The translations under genes and the position numbers were made by a program. Positions 55,228-64,000 of a DNA stretch of 64,000 bases are shown one piece after another (position 1 is the first letter of the stretch; each line of letters starts with the position of its first letter). Source of the DNA: Brevibacillus formosus (GTDB lineage Bacteria; Bacillota; Bacilli; Brevibacillales; Brevibacillaceae); contig NZ_PXZL01000013.1 in NCBI RefSeq assembly GCF_003013405.1, positions 411,343-475,342 of the forward strand, given 5' to 3'. Under the pieces are notes generated by a model. The model saw only the letters and a list, made by a program, of their open reading frames with translations, did no database searches and was not told the DNA's origin.

Positions 55228-56871
55228 TTAAAGACGATGCCCAATGACATGTGCAGTTATGGCGATGCGCAGCAGCATTTGATCGTGCCCGTTTTCCGCA
55301 TTCAATCCGGTCCACTCTCGGATGAGCTGGATACGGTATTTGATTGTATTTTTATGGACATACAAACGACGCGCGGCTTCGGCGTAATTACCATCCGCTT
55401 GCAAAAACACTTGCAAGGTTTGTAAGAGCTGTCCGTTCTTTTCTCGATCATAGCTTTGGATTTTGCCCAGGCATTCTTCTGCAAACGCTTGGGCTTCTGT
55501 CGCAGGATCGACTGCGTACATGATTCGCTCGAGTCCCAAGTCGTGGTAGCTTTTGACGCGAAAAGAAGCGGCGTTGGCTGGGCTTGCCGAATGTAATGCG
55601 GTTTGCAAGCTGACTAGCGCTTCCCGATAGCTGCGAACGATGCCTTCCCGTTCAGGATGATATCGCCCAATTCCTGCAAAGACAGGCTGATCCAATTGCT
55701 TGGTGAACGTCTTTAAGCACTGTTCTTGCAGCCATTGCGAGAGCGATTCAGTGGACGCAAGAATAGACTTCGGCACGAGCAAGAGGACACGATTTTCCTG
55801 ATCCAATCCATACAGAATCGTTCCATTGGAAGAAAAAAAGCTGTGCAACGCGTTCAGAAAATGATGGTTTTCTTGCCAAAGTTCCATGCCGGTCTTGTCA
55901 TGGGGGGAGGTGCTTAGGAGCATCGCGATATAGTGATCGGACAACTCCCAGCCGACTTCATCCGCCTTTCGCATGAGCATTTCATGTGAGAAGATCTGGC
56001 CGCTGACGAGTTGTTGCAAAAAATCATTGCGAAAACGTTGGAATGTTTCTTGGATGGCTCGTTGTCGTTGCATTTCAAGGGACAAGAGGGCAGCACTTTG
56101 CTCGATGGCGACTTTTTCCCACGCGTATAGATCACGCTCCCGCTGTCCAATGATAATGGTTCCCTGCACGATTTGGTTGTGGATAAGCCACCGGACATGG
56201 ATTCCCTCTTTTTGTCTGCTAAGCGGCTCTTGTATTAATCGGATCGGGGCGCGTTGACCGTATCGCTTGTCCAATGAATCATCGCGTGGGAACGAACCAA
56301 ACGAGGAATCCCATTTCCATTTATGCTGGGGGACATGGATCGAGACAGGAGCAGCAAGGATATCGGACAGTAAATCTGTCAATGTAGAAATCGGAGCTCC
56401 ACCCGTCAAAAAGTGATGAAACCGTTCATAAATGGCATGGGTTCTGTCCAGCTCGATGCGTTGTTTGTCATTGATGTACTGAACGACTGGCACGATGACA
56501 TCTGACCAAGCTTTATCCATCGGAAAGGACAGGATGGGAAATGCCTTTTTCGTAGCGTGGGAGAGAACGGCTTCAGGAAGATCCTCGATGTATCGACCTA
56601 ATTTGATGGCAAGCCCAGGTGTGCCGATGGCGACTAGCTCATCGATGAGTGTTATCAGTTGTTTTGTACATGTTTTTTGCTGAGAGAGGAATGGAAAGCC
56701 TGTCGTCAGAACGAATTCACCAGATCGCAACCACCTATGGCCATCGGGAGAATCAAAGGAAGTAACATTCAGCAGCTCATTTTCTAAAGAGTCCGCGCCT
56801 GCAAGCACTGACGATTCATCAAAGCCACCAACTTGTATGAGCTCTCGGACAGTAATCATTACGCTCACCAT
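55228..56871 (-). CDS. PucR-family transcriptional regulator
   Basis: A 547-residue regulator of the PucR type. N-terminal purine-catabolism domain (residues about 5-125: RELIQVGGFDESSVLAGADSLE), a central GAF/GGDEF-like region, and the C-terminal PucR helix-turn-helix (LQVFLQADGNYAEAARRLYVHKNTIKYRI), in which the HKNT recognition segment is typical. Members control purine, allantoin or amine catabolism. It lies divergent from the DUF3311/symporter/amidohydrolase operon, so it very likely controls that operon. The start codon may be ATG 56871 or ATG 56859; sites are weak for both. Confidence 0.88.
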   Translation of the reverse strand: MVSVMITVRELIQVGGFDESSVLAGADSLENELLNVTSFDSPDGHRWLRSGEFVLTTGFPFLSQQKTCTKQLITLIDELVAIGTPGLAIKLGRYIEDLPEAVLSHATKKAFPILSFPMDKAWSDVIVPVVQYINDKQRIELDRTHAIYERFHHFLTGGAPISTLTDLLSDILAAPVSIHVPQHKWKWDSSFGSFPRDDSLDKRYGQRAPIRLIQEPLSRQKEGIHVRWLIHNQIVQGTIIIGQRERDLYAWEKVAIEQSAALLSLEMQRQRAIQETFQRFRNDFLQQLVSGQIFSHEMLMRKADEVGWELSDHYIAMLLSTSPHDKTGMELWQENHHFLNALHSFFSSNGTILYGLDQENRVLLLVPKSILASTESLSQWLQEQCLKTFTKQLDQPVFAGIGRYHPEREGIVRSYREALVSLQTALHSASPANAASFRVKSYHDLGLERIMYAVDPATEAQAFAEECLGKIQSYDREKNGQLLQTLQVFLQADGNYAEAARRLYVHKNTIKYRIQLIREWTGLNAENGHDQMLLRIAITAHVIGHRL

Positions 56872-56964
56872 GCCTTCTTCATCTTTTAGCTACTCGCACA
56901 AAACCCCGTTCCATTTTCTAGCCATGTGAACAAAGGAGATATTTGAATTTTTCGATAATAATAA

Positions 56965-56987
56965 TGTACATGTCCAGGATGTGTACA
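56965..56987. promoter_or_regulatory. TGTACA repeat in the pucR-like/symporter gap
   Basis: Two TGTACA hexamers (56965-56970 and 56982-56987), each self-palindromic, are spaced by 11 bp, about one helical turn and a half centre to centre. They lie between the divergent regulator and the catabolic operon. Confidence 0.35.
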
Positions 56988-57024
56988 GGCAATGGGACAA
57001 ATCGAGCAAACTGGGGGGAGTCGT

Positions 57025-57222
57025 ATGAAAGCGAGAGATTGGCTAGGGGTACTGCCATTCATTGGGATGCTGGGAGGAATTCCGTTTGTGAATCGGGTTG
57101 AGCCTTACGTATTAGGCATGCCGTTTGTCCTGTTTTGGATCGTTCTCTGGGTTGTCTTAACGTCCGCCATCATGGCATTCCTCAACAAAATCGACCCTGC
57201 TACGAAGGAGGATGGCCAATGA
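57025..57222 (+). CDS. DUF3311 small symporter-associated membrane protein
   Basis: A 65-residue protein with two membrane helices (residues about 5-24 and 35-55) of the DUF3311 family, small partners encoded directly before SSF-type sodium:solute symporters. The gene ends in an ATGA overlap with the symporter. GGGGGGAG precedes ATG 57025. Confidence 0.85.
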   Translation: MKARDWLGVLPFIGMLGGIPFVNRVEPYVLGMPFVLFWIVLWVVLTSAIMAFLNKIDPATKEDGQ

Positions 57223-58709
57223 ATATCGCTTTGATCATTATTTTTGCCTTTTTATTGCTGTCCTTCTATTCCGGTATCCGTGCGCAACAAGGGAAAGACA
57301 TGAATATGGAACAATGGACCGTTGGCGGCAGAGGATTCGGTTCGATCTTTATTTTCTTGCTGGTAGCAGGCGAAATTTATACGACATTCACCTTTTTGGG
57401 GGGCAGTGGTTGGGCGTACTCCAAAGGAGCACCTTCTTACTACGTTCTCTCTTATATTTCACTCGCCTATGTCATTTCCTACTGGCTCTTGCCGCCAATT
57501 TGGCAGTATGCCAAAGAGCACAAGCTCGTCTCCCAATCCGACTTTTTTGTAAGCAAATACAATAGTCCGATACTCGGCATTTTGGTTGCAGCAGTCGGAG
57601 TCATTGCGATTATTCCGTATCTCGTCCTCCAATTCAAAGGCCTTGGGATCATCGTATCGGAAGCATCCTATGGCTCGATCTCACCTGCTGCTGCGATATG
57701 GATCGGGGTCATTGTTGTGACGATTTACGTCATGATCTCAGGCATTCACGGTTCGGCTTGGACGGCTGCGATCAAGGACATCATGATTTTCTTTGTGGTC
57801 GTTTTCCTCGGGCTTTACCTTCCGTTTCATTACTACGGGGGCATCCAGCCAATGTTTGAAGCCGTACAAGCCTCCAATCCTGGTTTCTTGACGTTCCCCG
57901 AGGAGGGTTTAAGCATTTCCTGGTACATTTCTACGGTGCTGGTCACGGTGTTTGGCTTTTACATGTGGCCCCATACGTTCGGCTCTGTGTTTTCAGCGAA
58001 AAATGCAAATGTGTTCCGCAAAAATACGATCATGCTGCCGCTCTATACCTTGATGCTTTTGTTTGTGTTTTTTGTCGGCTTTACAGCGATTCTGCAAGTG
58101 CCTGGTTTAAAAGGGGCGGACGGTGATTTGTCCTTGCTCCGTCTGGCGTTGCAAACATTCGATCCGTGGGTAGTCGGGATCATTGGAGCGGCAGGCTTGC
58201 TGACGGCGCTCGTACCAGGCTCGATGCTATTGATGACAGGGGCGACGCTCTTGGCGAAAAATGTGTTCAAAGTCATGGTTCCGCACACATCTGACGTACA
58301 AATCGCCCGGATTGCCAAATGGTTGGTGCCTGTCATTTCGTTGATCTCGCTGTATTTTGCACTGAGTGGGGGAGATACGCTCGTTACGCTGTTATTAATG
58401 GGCTACAGCTTGGTCACACAGTTATTCCCGGCCTTGCTTTTTAGTCTTCCTGCGAAGCCGTGGGTGAATAAATACGGTGCGTTTGCCGGGATTTTATGTG
58501 GGGTATCAACCGTTGCATATGTGACCATTTTCCAAGTGACGATTGCGACCATGTTCCCAAATTGGCCAGCCGTTGTCAAAGACTTGAACATTGGTGTCGT
58601 GGCATTGCTAGTCAATCTCGTCGTGATGTTTGCTGTGACGTTTGTGACGAAGAATCTTTTTGCACTGAATCGTCATGCCGCAAACACAGAAGGGACACCT
58701 ACTCTTTAA
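57219..58709 (+). CDS. Sodium:solute symporter (SSF family)
   Basis: A 496-residue symporter with about 13 membrane helices. The N-terminal segment MNIALIIIFAFLLLSFYSGI is the first helix; GGRGFGSIFIFLLVAGEIYTT and the GSGWAYSKGAPSYYVLSY stretch are typical of the SSF family. The loops carry few charges. Paired with DUF3311, this arrangement is used for uptake of organic anions, nucleobase- or amide-type nitrogen compounds; the next two genes encode hydrolases of such compounds. Translation begins at ATG 57219 behind AAGGAGGA. Confidence 0.9.
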   Translation: MNIALIIIFAFLLLSFYSGIRAQQGKDMNMEQWTVGGRGFGSIFIFLLVAGEIYTTFTFLGGSGWAYSKGAPSYYVLSYISLAYVISYWLLPPIWQYAKEHKLVSQSDFFVSKYNSPILGILVAAVGVIAIIPYLVLQFKGLGIIVSEASYGSISPAAAIWIGVIVVTIYVMISGIHGSAWTAAIKDIMIFFVVVFLGLYLPFHYYGGIQPMFEAVQASNPGFLTFPEEGLSISWYISTVLVTVFGFYMWPHTFGSVFSAKNANVFRKNTIMLPLYTLMLLFVFFVGFTAILQVPGLKGADGDLSLLRLALQTFDPWVVGIIGAAGLLTALVPGSMLLMTGATLLAKNVFKVMVPHTSDVQIARIAKWLVPVISLISLYFALSGGDTLVTLLLMGYSLVTQLFPALLFSLPAKPWVNKYGAFAGILCGVSTVAYVTIFQVTIATMFPNWPAVVKDLNIGVVALLVNLVVMFAVTFVTKNLFALNRHAANTEGTPTL

Positions 58710-58739
58710 TACTCATTTCCTAAAAGGAGGCAGTTTTAT

Positions 58740-60362
58740 ATGGCAGATACTGTATTTCTCAACGGACAGGTGATCACGGTAGATCAAGAGAATCGGGTGG
58801 CAGAGGCGGTGGCAGTCAGAGGGAATCGCATTCTTGCTGTCGGATCTAGTGAAGATGTGAAACAGTTGATTCAATCACATACAAAAGTCATTGATTTGCA
58901 AGGGAAGAGTCTATTGCCCGGCTTCATCGATGCCCACCTGCATATTACGATTTACGGTACGAACAAGCTGGGGGTCGATTGCAAAGCGAGAGGGATCAGG
59001 TCGATTGATGATCTGCTCACTGCACTGAAAGAACAAGCGGAAAAAACACCCGGAGGGGAATGGGTAAGGGCATGTGGTTTCGATGAAAATCTCATGGTCG
59101 AGCAACGCTATCCGACGCTTGCCGAGCTGGATGAAGTGACGACAGCGCATCCTGTTTTTGTCATGAGAACGTGCGCTCATCATTCTGTCGTAAACAGCAG
59201 AGCGCTTGCCATCGCGGGGTACGACAGAGACACAGCGGATCCCCAAGGTGGGCGTATTGATCGTGATGCAGATGGTGAGCTAACGGGATTCCTCATCGAA
59301 ACGGCACATATGAACATGTTTGAAAAAGCTGCTTTTACAGAAGCAGAGTACATCGAAGGGCTGCGATTGGCTTCGAAAGACTTTGTTGCTGCGGGCATTA
59401 CGAGCGTCCATGATGCGGGAGGATACGGTACAGAGAACTATCGGGCGATGCAAAAAGCCGTACAAAAAGGTGACGTGAAAGTTCGCATCTACGCAATGGT
59501 TTGTGCGCTGAATCAATCCGATGATTTTGTCCGAAAGATGATCGATGCCGGAATGGTAACGGGTACGGGGAATGCTCGCTTCCGTATCGGACCCGCGAAG
59601 GTTTTTACCGATGGGGCAAGCATTGCTCCCACGATGGCCATGCGTGAACCGTTCACCAGCCGACCAGATGATTACGGAATTCTCTACTATGAACAGGACG
59701 AGTTGAATACCATTTTGGGAGAGGCACATGCAAAAGGTTTTCAAATTACCGCTCATGCCCAGGGAGATCGGGCGATTGACATGCTGCTGACATGCTTTGA
59801 AACGGCACTAGAAGCCCATCCACGCGAGAATCACCGACATCGGATTGAGCATGCGGGTGTATCTGCGCCTGATCTGTTAGCGAGAATGGCTCGGCTAGGT
59901 GTCGTACCCATTCCGAATCCTGCTTTTATCTACGATTACGGCGATTCGTATGTGAAAAACATCGGAGAGCGTGTCGGGCATATGTTTCCGGCGAGGGATC
60001 AGTTCGACGCGGGGATCATTGCGGCAGGAGCTTCGGATAGTCCCGTGACTGATTTCAACCCGCTGATTGGGATTCATGCTGCTGTTAATCGTTTGAGTAA
60101 AACAGGCCAGGATGTGGGGATCAATCAAAGGGTCAGCATCATGGAGGCGATTCGCATGTTTACTTGGAACGGAGCGTACGCCAGTTTTGAGGAGGGGATC
60201 AAAGGGAGCATTGAGGTCGGGAAGCTGGCTGATCTCGTTATGCTGGACGGCAATATTTTGGCAACGCGGGCAGATCGTATCAAAGAGCTGCGCGTAGACA
60301 AAACAATGATAGATGGGGAGTTCGTCTATCAACGCCAAGATGAGGAGGTTCTGCAAGCATGA
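58740..60362 (+). CDS. YtcJ-type amidohydrolase
   Basis: A 540-residue amidohydrolase-superfamily enzyme of the YtcJ-like group. Metal ligands: HLH in GFIDAHLHITIYG near residue 64, a conserved FTDGASIAP segment, HAQGDRAI and HRIEHAG toward the middle, and the GASDSPVTDFNPL Asp near residue 430. Such enzymes hydrolyse cyclic or exocyclic amides and formamides; the exact substrate is unknown. It overlaps the downstream M20 hydrolase by 4 bp (ATGA). AAAGGAGGC precedes the ATG. Third gene of the operon controlled probably by the PucR-type regulator. Confidence 0.88.
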   Translation: MADTVFLNGQVITVDQENRVAEAVAVRGNRILAVGSSEDVKQLIQSHTKVIDLQGKSLLPGFIDAHLHITIYGTNKLGVDCKARGIRSIDDLLTALKEQAEKTPGGEWVRACGFDENLMVEQRYPTLAELDEVTTAHPVFVMRTCAHHSVVNSRALAIAGYDRDTADPQGGRIDRDADGELTGFLIETAHMNMFEKAAFTEAEYIEGLRLASKDFVAAGITSVHDAGGYGTENYRAMQKAVQKGDVKVRIYAMVCALNQSDDFVRKMIDAGMVTGTGNARFRIGPAKVFTDGASIAPTMAMREPFTSRPDDYGILYYEQDELNTILGEAHAKGFQITAHAQGDRAIDMLLTCFETALEAHPRENHRHRIEHAGVSAPDLLARMARLGVVPIPNPAFIYDYGDSYVKNIGERVGHMFPARDQFDAGIIAAGASDSPVTDFNPLIGIHAAVNRLSKTGQDVGINQRVSIMEAIRMFTWNGAYASFEEGIKGSIEVGKLADLVMLDGNILATRADRIKELRVDKTMIDGEFVYQRQDEEVLQA

Positions 60363-61618
60363 ACGTAAAAGCGAGAAAGCTTACGATCAATGAAGAACGA
60401 CTGCAAAAACGAATCGAGCAATTGGCGCAAATCGGGAAAATAGGTGAAACGGGGGTATGTCGACTCGCTTTGTCCGCTGAAGACCGGGCAGGCGTAGAGC
60501 TGGTGCGTAGCTGGATGGAAGAAGCAGGCCTTCAGACGCGGGTCGATGACTTCGGCAATCTGATTGGCCGGATGGCGGGGAAGGATGAGCAAGCTCCGAT
60601 CTTGATGATAGGTTCGCATATCGATTCGCAGCCATACGGTGGTCAGTACGATGGTGTGATTGGCGTATTGGGGGGACTGGAGGTCGTCCAGACGTTGAAA
60701 GAACAGGGATTCATGCCTGCACAGCCGATTGAAGTCGTTGCGTTTTGTGATGAGGAAGGATGCCGGTTTCAAAAAGGACTGTTTGGTTCCAAAGGCATTC
60801 TCGGCATGCTGGACCCGACAGACTTGGAGCGGACGGACAAAAACGGGGTCACACGCAGGCAGGCATTGATTGATTTTGGCTGCGACCCTGATCGCCTGGA
60901 AGCGTCTATTTATCCAAAGGGCAGCATCTGTGCTTATCTGGAGCTGCATATTGAGCAGGGGCCGATTCTCGATGCTGCAAAAGAAGCGATTGGAATCGTG
61001 TCGGCGATATCGGGGCCTTTGTGGTGGACGGTCGAGCTGACTGGCTTTGCCGGACACGCTGGTTCCGTACCGATGCCGATGAGAAAGGATGCACTAGTCG
61101 GGGCGGCAAAAGTCATTTTGGCAGTGAACGAGCTGGCAAAGCTCGATCCACAAGCGCCAACAGTCGGTACAGTCGGTCACCTGGAGGTCTTCCCGGATTC
61201 GCGCAACATCATTCCCGAGCGGGTGCGTTTTTCGATTGATTTGCGGGACATCGATTTGAAACGTCGCGATGAGCGCGAACAAGCGTTGCGTGAGGCGATT
61301 GAACTAGCCGCCGTAGAAGGTGGATTGTACTATACCATCACGGAAGATACGAATAGTGACCCGCGTTACTGTGCCGACTGGATAAAGGCAATCATGCATG
61401 AGGAGAGCAGCAAGCTCGGTGCCTCTGTGCGCGAGCTGATGAGCGGTCCTTTCCATGACGCCTTGGCGCTCTCCTACGTTTGTGATTACGGGATGATTTT
61501 TGTCCGCTGCAAGGACGGGATCAGTCATAATCCGCAAGAATATGCAGCCTATGAAGACATTGCACTGGGCACAGAGCTGCTCTACAAAACCGTGTTGCGG
61601 ATGAGCACCAACCAATAA
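60359..61618 (+). CDS. M20 hydantoinase/carbamoylase family hydrolase
   Basis: A 419-residue metal-dependent hydrolase of the N-carbamoyl-L-amino-acid hydrolase/allantoate amidohydrolase family. The zinc ligands are visible: IGSHIDSQPYGGQYDGVIG supplies His and Asp, FCDEEGCRFQ the catalytic and metal Glu, and LELHIEQGP the next His. SGPFHDALALSYVC near the end contains the last ligand. Product of the preceding amidohydrolase could be its substrate, giving an amino acid plus ammonia and CO2. Overlaps the previous gene by ATGA; terminator 61626-61658 closes the operon. Confidence 0.88.
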   Translation: MNVKARKLTINEERLQKRIEQLAQIGKIGETGVCRLALSAEDRAGVELVRSWMEEAGLQTRVDDFGNLIGRMAGKDEQAPILMIGSHIDSQPYGGQYDGVIGVLGGLEVVQTLKEQGFMPAQPIEVVAFCDEEGCRFQKGLFGSKGILGMLDPTDLERTDKNGVTRRQALIDFGCDPDRLEASIYPKGSICAYLELHIEQGPILDAAKEAIGIVSAISGPLWWTVELTGFAGHAGSVPMPMRKDALVGAAKVILAVNELAKLDPQAPTVGTVGHLEVFPDSRNIIPERVRFSIDLRDIDLKRRDEREQALREAIELAAVEGGLYYTITEDTNSDPRYCADWIKAIMHEESSKLGASVRELMSGPFHDALALSYVCDYGMIFVRCKDGISHNPQEYAAYEDIALGTELLYKTVLRMSTNQ

Positions 61619-61625
61619 TAGCGAG

Positions 61626-61658
61626 AGTCGCCCGTCTAAGCGGATTGGCGACTTTTTT
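61626..61658 (+). terminator. Rho-independent terminator of the catabolic operon
   Basis: AGTCGCC and GGCGACT arms with a 14-nt loop, then TTTTT. Confidence 0.75.
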
Positions 61659-61746
61659 CATACAGCCCATGACGAGACTTTCCAGACTGTTTTTGATATA
61701 TTTTATTCTGAGAGGTTCTTATCACGTCTGAGGAAGGAAGAATGGC

Positions 61747-62604
61747 ATGAAAATGCGTGTTTCCGCTGTGCAGTACCATCTGCATACCATACATAGCTTT
61801 GAAGACTTCGCCAATCAAGTTGAGCACTACGTGAAAAACGCACAAGAGTACGACACAGAATTTCTCCTTTTCCCGGAGCTGTTTACGACTCAACTCATGT
61901 CAATTGGAGACGAGCAGGGCAATGCGCTGCCGATTACGGCATTGCCATCATTCACGGACCGATATGTCGAGCTGTTTCGTTCCCTCGCTGCCAAATATGA
62001 GATGTATTTGATTGGCGGGACGCACATTATCGAAGAAAACGGCAAGCTTTACAATACGGCTTTTCTGTTTTACCCGGATGGACGTGTAGGCCAGCAGAAA
62101 AAAATCCATATCACGCCATGGGAAGTAAAAGGCTGGAATATGGGGGCTGGCGACTCTCTGCAAATCTTTGAGACCGACAAAGGGAAGGTCGCGATGATTA
62201 TTTGCTACGACATTGAGTTCCCTGAGTGGGTGCGCATCGCCAAAGCACGGGGCGCAGACGTCATTTTCTGCCCATCCTGCACGGATGATCGCCATGCATT
62301 CCATCGCGTACGTTATACAAGTCATGCACGGACAATTGAAAACCAAGTGTATGTCGTGCTGACTGGTACTGTAGGTTCGCTGCCGACAGTTGATTTCATG
62401 CGAGCGAACTTTGGACAAGCGGCGATCTTGACGCCAAACGATGTTCCGTTCCCTCCGCGAGGCATTCTTGCTGAAGGGGAAATCAACCACGACATGATGG
62501 TAACCGCTGATCTGGATATTCAATTGCTATACGACGTGCGGGAAAAAGGCTCTGTCACAACCTGGCGCGACCGCCGCACCGATTTGTATACAGACTGGAA
62601 GTAA
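61747..62604 (+). CDS. Carbon-nitrogen hydrolase (nitrilase superfamily)
   Basis: A 285-residue enzyme of the nitrilase/omega-amidase superfamily. The catalytic triad is recognisable: Glu in LLFPELFTT (residue about 42), Lys in KKIHITPWE, Cys in IICYDIEFPEW. It matches the C-terminal half of the B. subtilis protein YhcX, in which a GNAT domain is fused in front; here the GNAT is encoded by the following gene. AGGAAGG precedes the ATG. The substrate is unknown. Confidence 0.9.
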   Translation: MKMRVSAVQYHLHTIHSFEDFANQVEHYVKNAQEYDTEFLLFPELFTTQLMSIGDEQGNALPITALPSFTDRYVELFRSLAAKYEMYLIGGTHIIEENGKLYNTAFLFYPDGRVGQQKKIHITPWEVKGWNMGAGDSLQIFETDKGKVAMIICYDIEFPEWVRIAKARGADVIFCPSCTDDRHAFHRVRYTSHARTIENQVYVVLTGTVGSLPTVDFMRANFGQAAILTPNDVPFPPRGILAEGEINHDMMVTADLDIQLLYDVREKGSVTTWRDRRTDLYTDWK

Positions 62605-62641
62605 GCATTCCATCGTGACTCTGGACAGCAGGAGGATGCAT

Positions 62642-63313
62642 ATGTACAGAAAAGAGCTGTATGTATTTGAAGGGAACAAGCCACGCAAAGCTGTTATTCG
62701 CAACTACAATCACGCTGACTTCTTCGAATTGATCCAAATACAGGCGGAGAGTTTTCCACCGCCATTCCCGTCTGAGCTATGGTGGAACCAGGAGCAGCTG
62801 ACGAACCATATTACGCTGTTCCCGGAAGGTGCCATTTGTGTAGAAGTGGACGGCGTTTTGGCAGGTTCGATGACAGGGCTGCTCGTGAAATTTGATCCGG
62901 CTCACCCCGAGCATAAGTGGGAGGATGTCACGGATAGCGGTTATATCCGTAACCATGATCCGCAAGGGGACACGCTGTACATCGTAGATATTTGCATCCG
63001 CCCGAGCTTCCGCAAGCTGGGATTGGGTCAACAGATGATGCAAGCGATGTATGAGCTGGTGGTACAAAAAGGACTGTGCAGATTGCTGGGTGGAGGTCGC
63101 ATGCCGGGATATGGACGTTTTGCAGACCAATGGACACCTGAGCAGTATTTGGAGCGAGTACTGACAGGGGAAGTAAGAGACCCGGTGATTACATTTCTCA
63201 TGCGCTGCGGTCGCACGCCTGTTCAGGTCGTGGCGAATTATTTGGAAGATGAGGAATCTCGCAACTACGCGACACTCATGGAATGGAAAAATCCATTTCA
63301 GCAGCATCTGTAG
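62642..63313 (+). CDS. GNAT acetyltransferase, YhcX N-terminal-like
   Basis: A 223-residue GNAT-family protein with RPSFRKLGLGQQMMQAMYEL as motif A. Segments GYIRNHDPQGDTLYIVDI, LLGGGRMPGYGRF and ATLMEWKNPFQ resemble the N-terminal half of B. subtilis YhcX. ATG 62642 lies 6 bp after AGGAGG; two earlier in-frame starts overlap that site. 37 bp after the C-N hydrolase, so both are probably one transcript and may act as one complex, like the fused homologue. Confidence 0.88.
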   Translation: MYRKELYVFEGNKPRKAVIRNYNHADFFELIQIQAESFPPPFPSELWWNQEQLTNHITLFPEGAICVEVDGVLAGSMTGLLVKFDPAHPEHKWEDVTDSGYIRNHDPQGDTLYIVDICIRPSFRKLGLGQQMMQAMYELVVQKGLCRLLGGGRMPGYGRFADQWTPEQYLERVLTGEVRDPVITFLMRCGRTPVQVVANYLEDEESRNYATLMEWKNPFQQHL

Positions 63314-63353
63314 AACGTAATCCGACATAATCGATTGAGAGGGGATTTGACTG

Positions 63354-64000
63354 ATGGAATTCGTACGTATTCAACATATTGACAATCCGCTGTTTGCGAA
63401 GATGCACCGTTTGATGCAAGAGGTTTTCCCGCCTGAGGAAGTATTGGCGTACGATCTGTGGAAAGAGCCACTCGAGGATCCAGGCATTCGCGTATTTGTA
63501 GCTGTACACGAAGGAGAAGTTGTGGGCGCTACCGAATACCGTTATTACACGGACATGAACATAGCCATGACAGACTTCACGATCATTGGTCGAGAAGGAC
63601 TCGGAGTGGGACGATTCCTCGCCAGAGAGCGTCAAAAGGATCTGCTCGCTCTTGCTGCTGAAAACGGCAAGGAGCTGTACGGAATGTTTGCTGAAATCTA
63701 CGACCCGTACCGCGTGGAAGAACACAGCTTTGGCGGAATCAAGCCAATGGACCCATTTGTACGCCGTGAAGTGCTCTCTCATCTGGGCTACAAACGTACG
63801 AACTTTTCGTATGTGCATCCGTCCTGGCAAAATGACGGGGAAGCGGTATCCGGACTCGATCTGGGCTTCATGCCGACAAACGAAGAGCAAACGACACTCG
63901 AAGCGGATCTGATCGTCACGTTCTTGAAGCGCTATTACGCTGTGCTTCCACAAAAGCCGCAAGCATGGCTCGACATGGTGAAAGACTTGGAAAGCAAAGA
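63354..64000 (+). CDS. GNAT-like acetyltransferase (3' partial)
   Basis: The reading frame runs open from ATG 63354 to the window end (215 codons visible). GNAT-like motif A appears as IIGREGLGVGRFLARERQKD, and the N-terminal sequence EFVRIQHIDNPLFAKMHRLMQEVFPPEE is typical of small GNAT relatives. GAGGGGAT is the ribosome binding site. It follows the preceding GNAT by 40 bp on the same strand, probably one operon. C-terminal part is outside the window. Confidence 0.75.
   Translation, partial: MEFVRIQHIDNPLFAKMHRLMQEVFPPEEVLAYDLWKEPLEDPGIRVFVAVHEGEVVGATEYRYYTDMNIAMTDFTIIGREGLGVGRFLARERQKDLLALAAENGKELYGMFAEIYDPYRVEEHSFGGIKPMDPFVRREVLSHLGYKRTNFSYVHPSWQNDGEAVSGLDLGFMPTNEEQTTLEADLIVTFLKRYYAVLPQKPQAWLDMVKDLESK

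Overview
The window looks like chromosome of a spore-forming Firmicute of the order Bacillales, most likely Brevibacillus or a close relative; the genus is an inference from overall protein character. Support comes from strong AGGAGG-type ribosome binding sites, frequent GTG and TTG starts, Rho-independent terminators after most transcription units, spore-coat type genes (a CotSA-type glycosyltransferase cluster and a YheC/YheD-type ATP-grasp protein), and a gene order that follows the dinG-ypmB-(aspB)-asnS-dnaD segment of Bacillus subtilis. No rRNA, tRNA, CRISPR array, prophage module or intact transposase was seen.

Layout. 1-7.2 kb: 5'-truncated dinG, a degenerate metallo-beta-lactamase-fold lipoprotein, rex, an MTA/SAH deaminase, a 375-bp gene-free stretch, a membrane-anchored protein and a YpmB-like protein. 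7.3-12.4 kb: a small membrane protein translationally coupled to a second, short FtsH-type protease, then a 932-aa repeat protein with 55 gap-free decapeptide repeats, a tail-fibre-like tip and a very acidic tail. These three genes lie where B. subtilis has aspB. 12.5-14.7 kb: asnS and dnaD. 14.7-21.7 kb: a seven-gene operon for a nucleotide-sugar-derived polysaccharide, resembling the ytxO-cotSA-ytcABC spore coat region, preceded by a sigma-K-like promoter. It stands where nth would be expected after dnaD.

21.7-32.7 kb: pepF, an RND efflux pair (adaptor and SwrC-like pump), an SDR oxidoreductase, a YajQ protein, a MITE-like inverted repeat, an anchored protein, an acyl-CoA synthetase and a GNAT. 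32.7-38.3 kb: leuCD facing a divergent LysR regulator, a thioredoxin-like protein, an RluA-type pseudouridine synthase and a YheC/YheD protein. 38.3-48.8 kb: mostly independent single genes (VOC, GNAT, NUDIX, dsdA, methyltransferase, two small unknowns, amidase, TrhO, dut, DUF3846-like, FAD oxidoreductase), many in convergent pairs sharing bidirectional terminators.

48.9-53 kb: a complete sulfate ABC importer operon (binding protein, CysT, CysW, CysA) with a consensus sigma-A promoter and a palindrome just downstream of it. 53-55.2 kb: an unlisted 38-aa ORF, a YkpA-type ABC-F protein and a 61-aa protein. 55.2-61.6 kb: a PucR-type regulator divergent from DUF3311 + sodium:solute symporter + amidohydrolase + carbamoylase-type M20 hydrolase, which reads as an uptake-and-hydrolysis module for an amide- or ureide-like nitrogen source. 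61.7-64 kb: a carbon-nitrogen hydrolase and a GNAT protein that together correspond to the two halves of B. subtilis YhcX, then a further acetyltransferase-like gene cut by the window end.

The most unusual items are the repeat fibre protein (9554-12352), the short FtsH pair before it, and the relocated spore polysaccharide operon behind dnaD.
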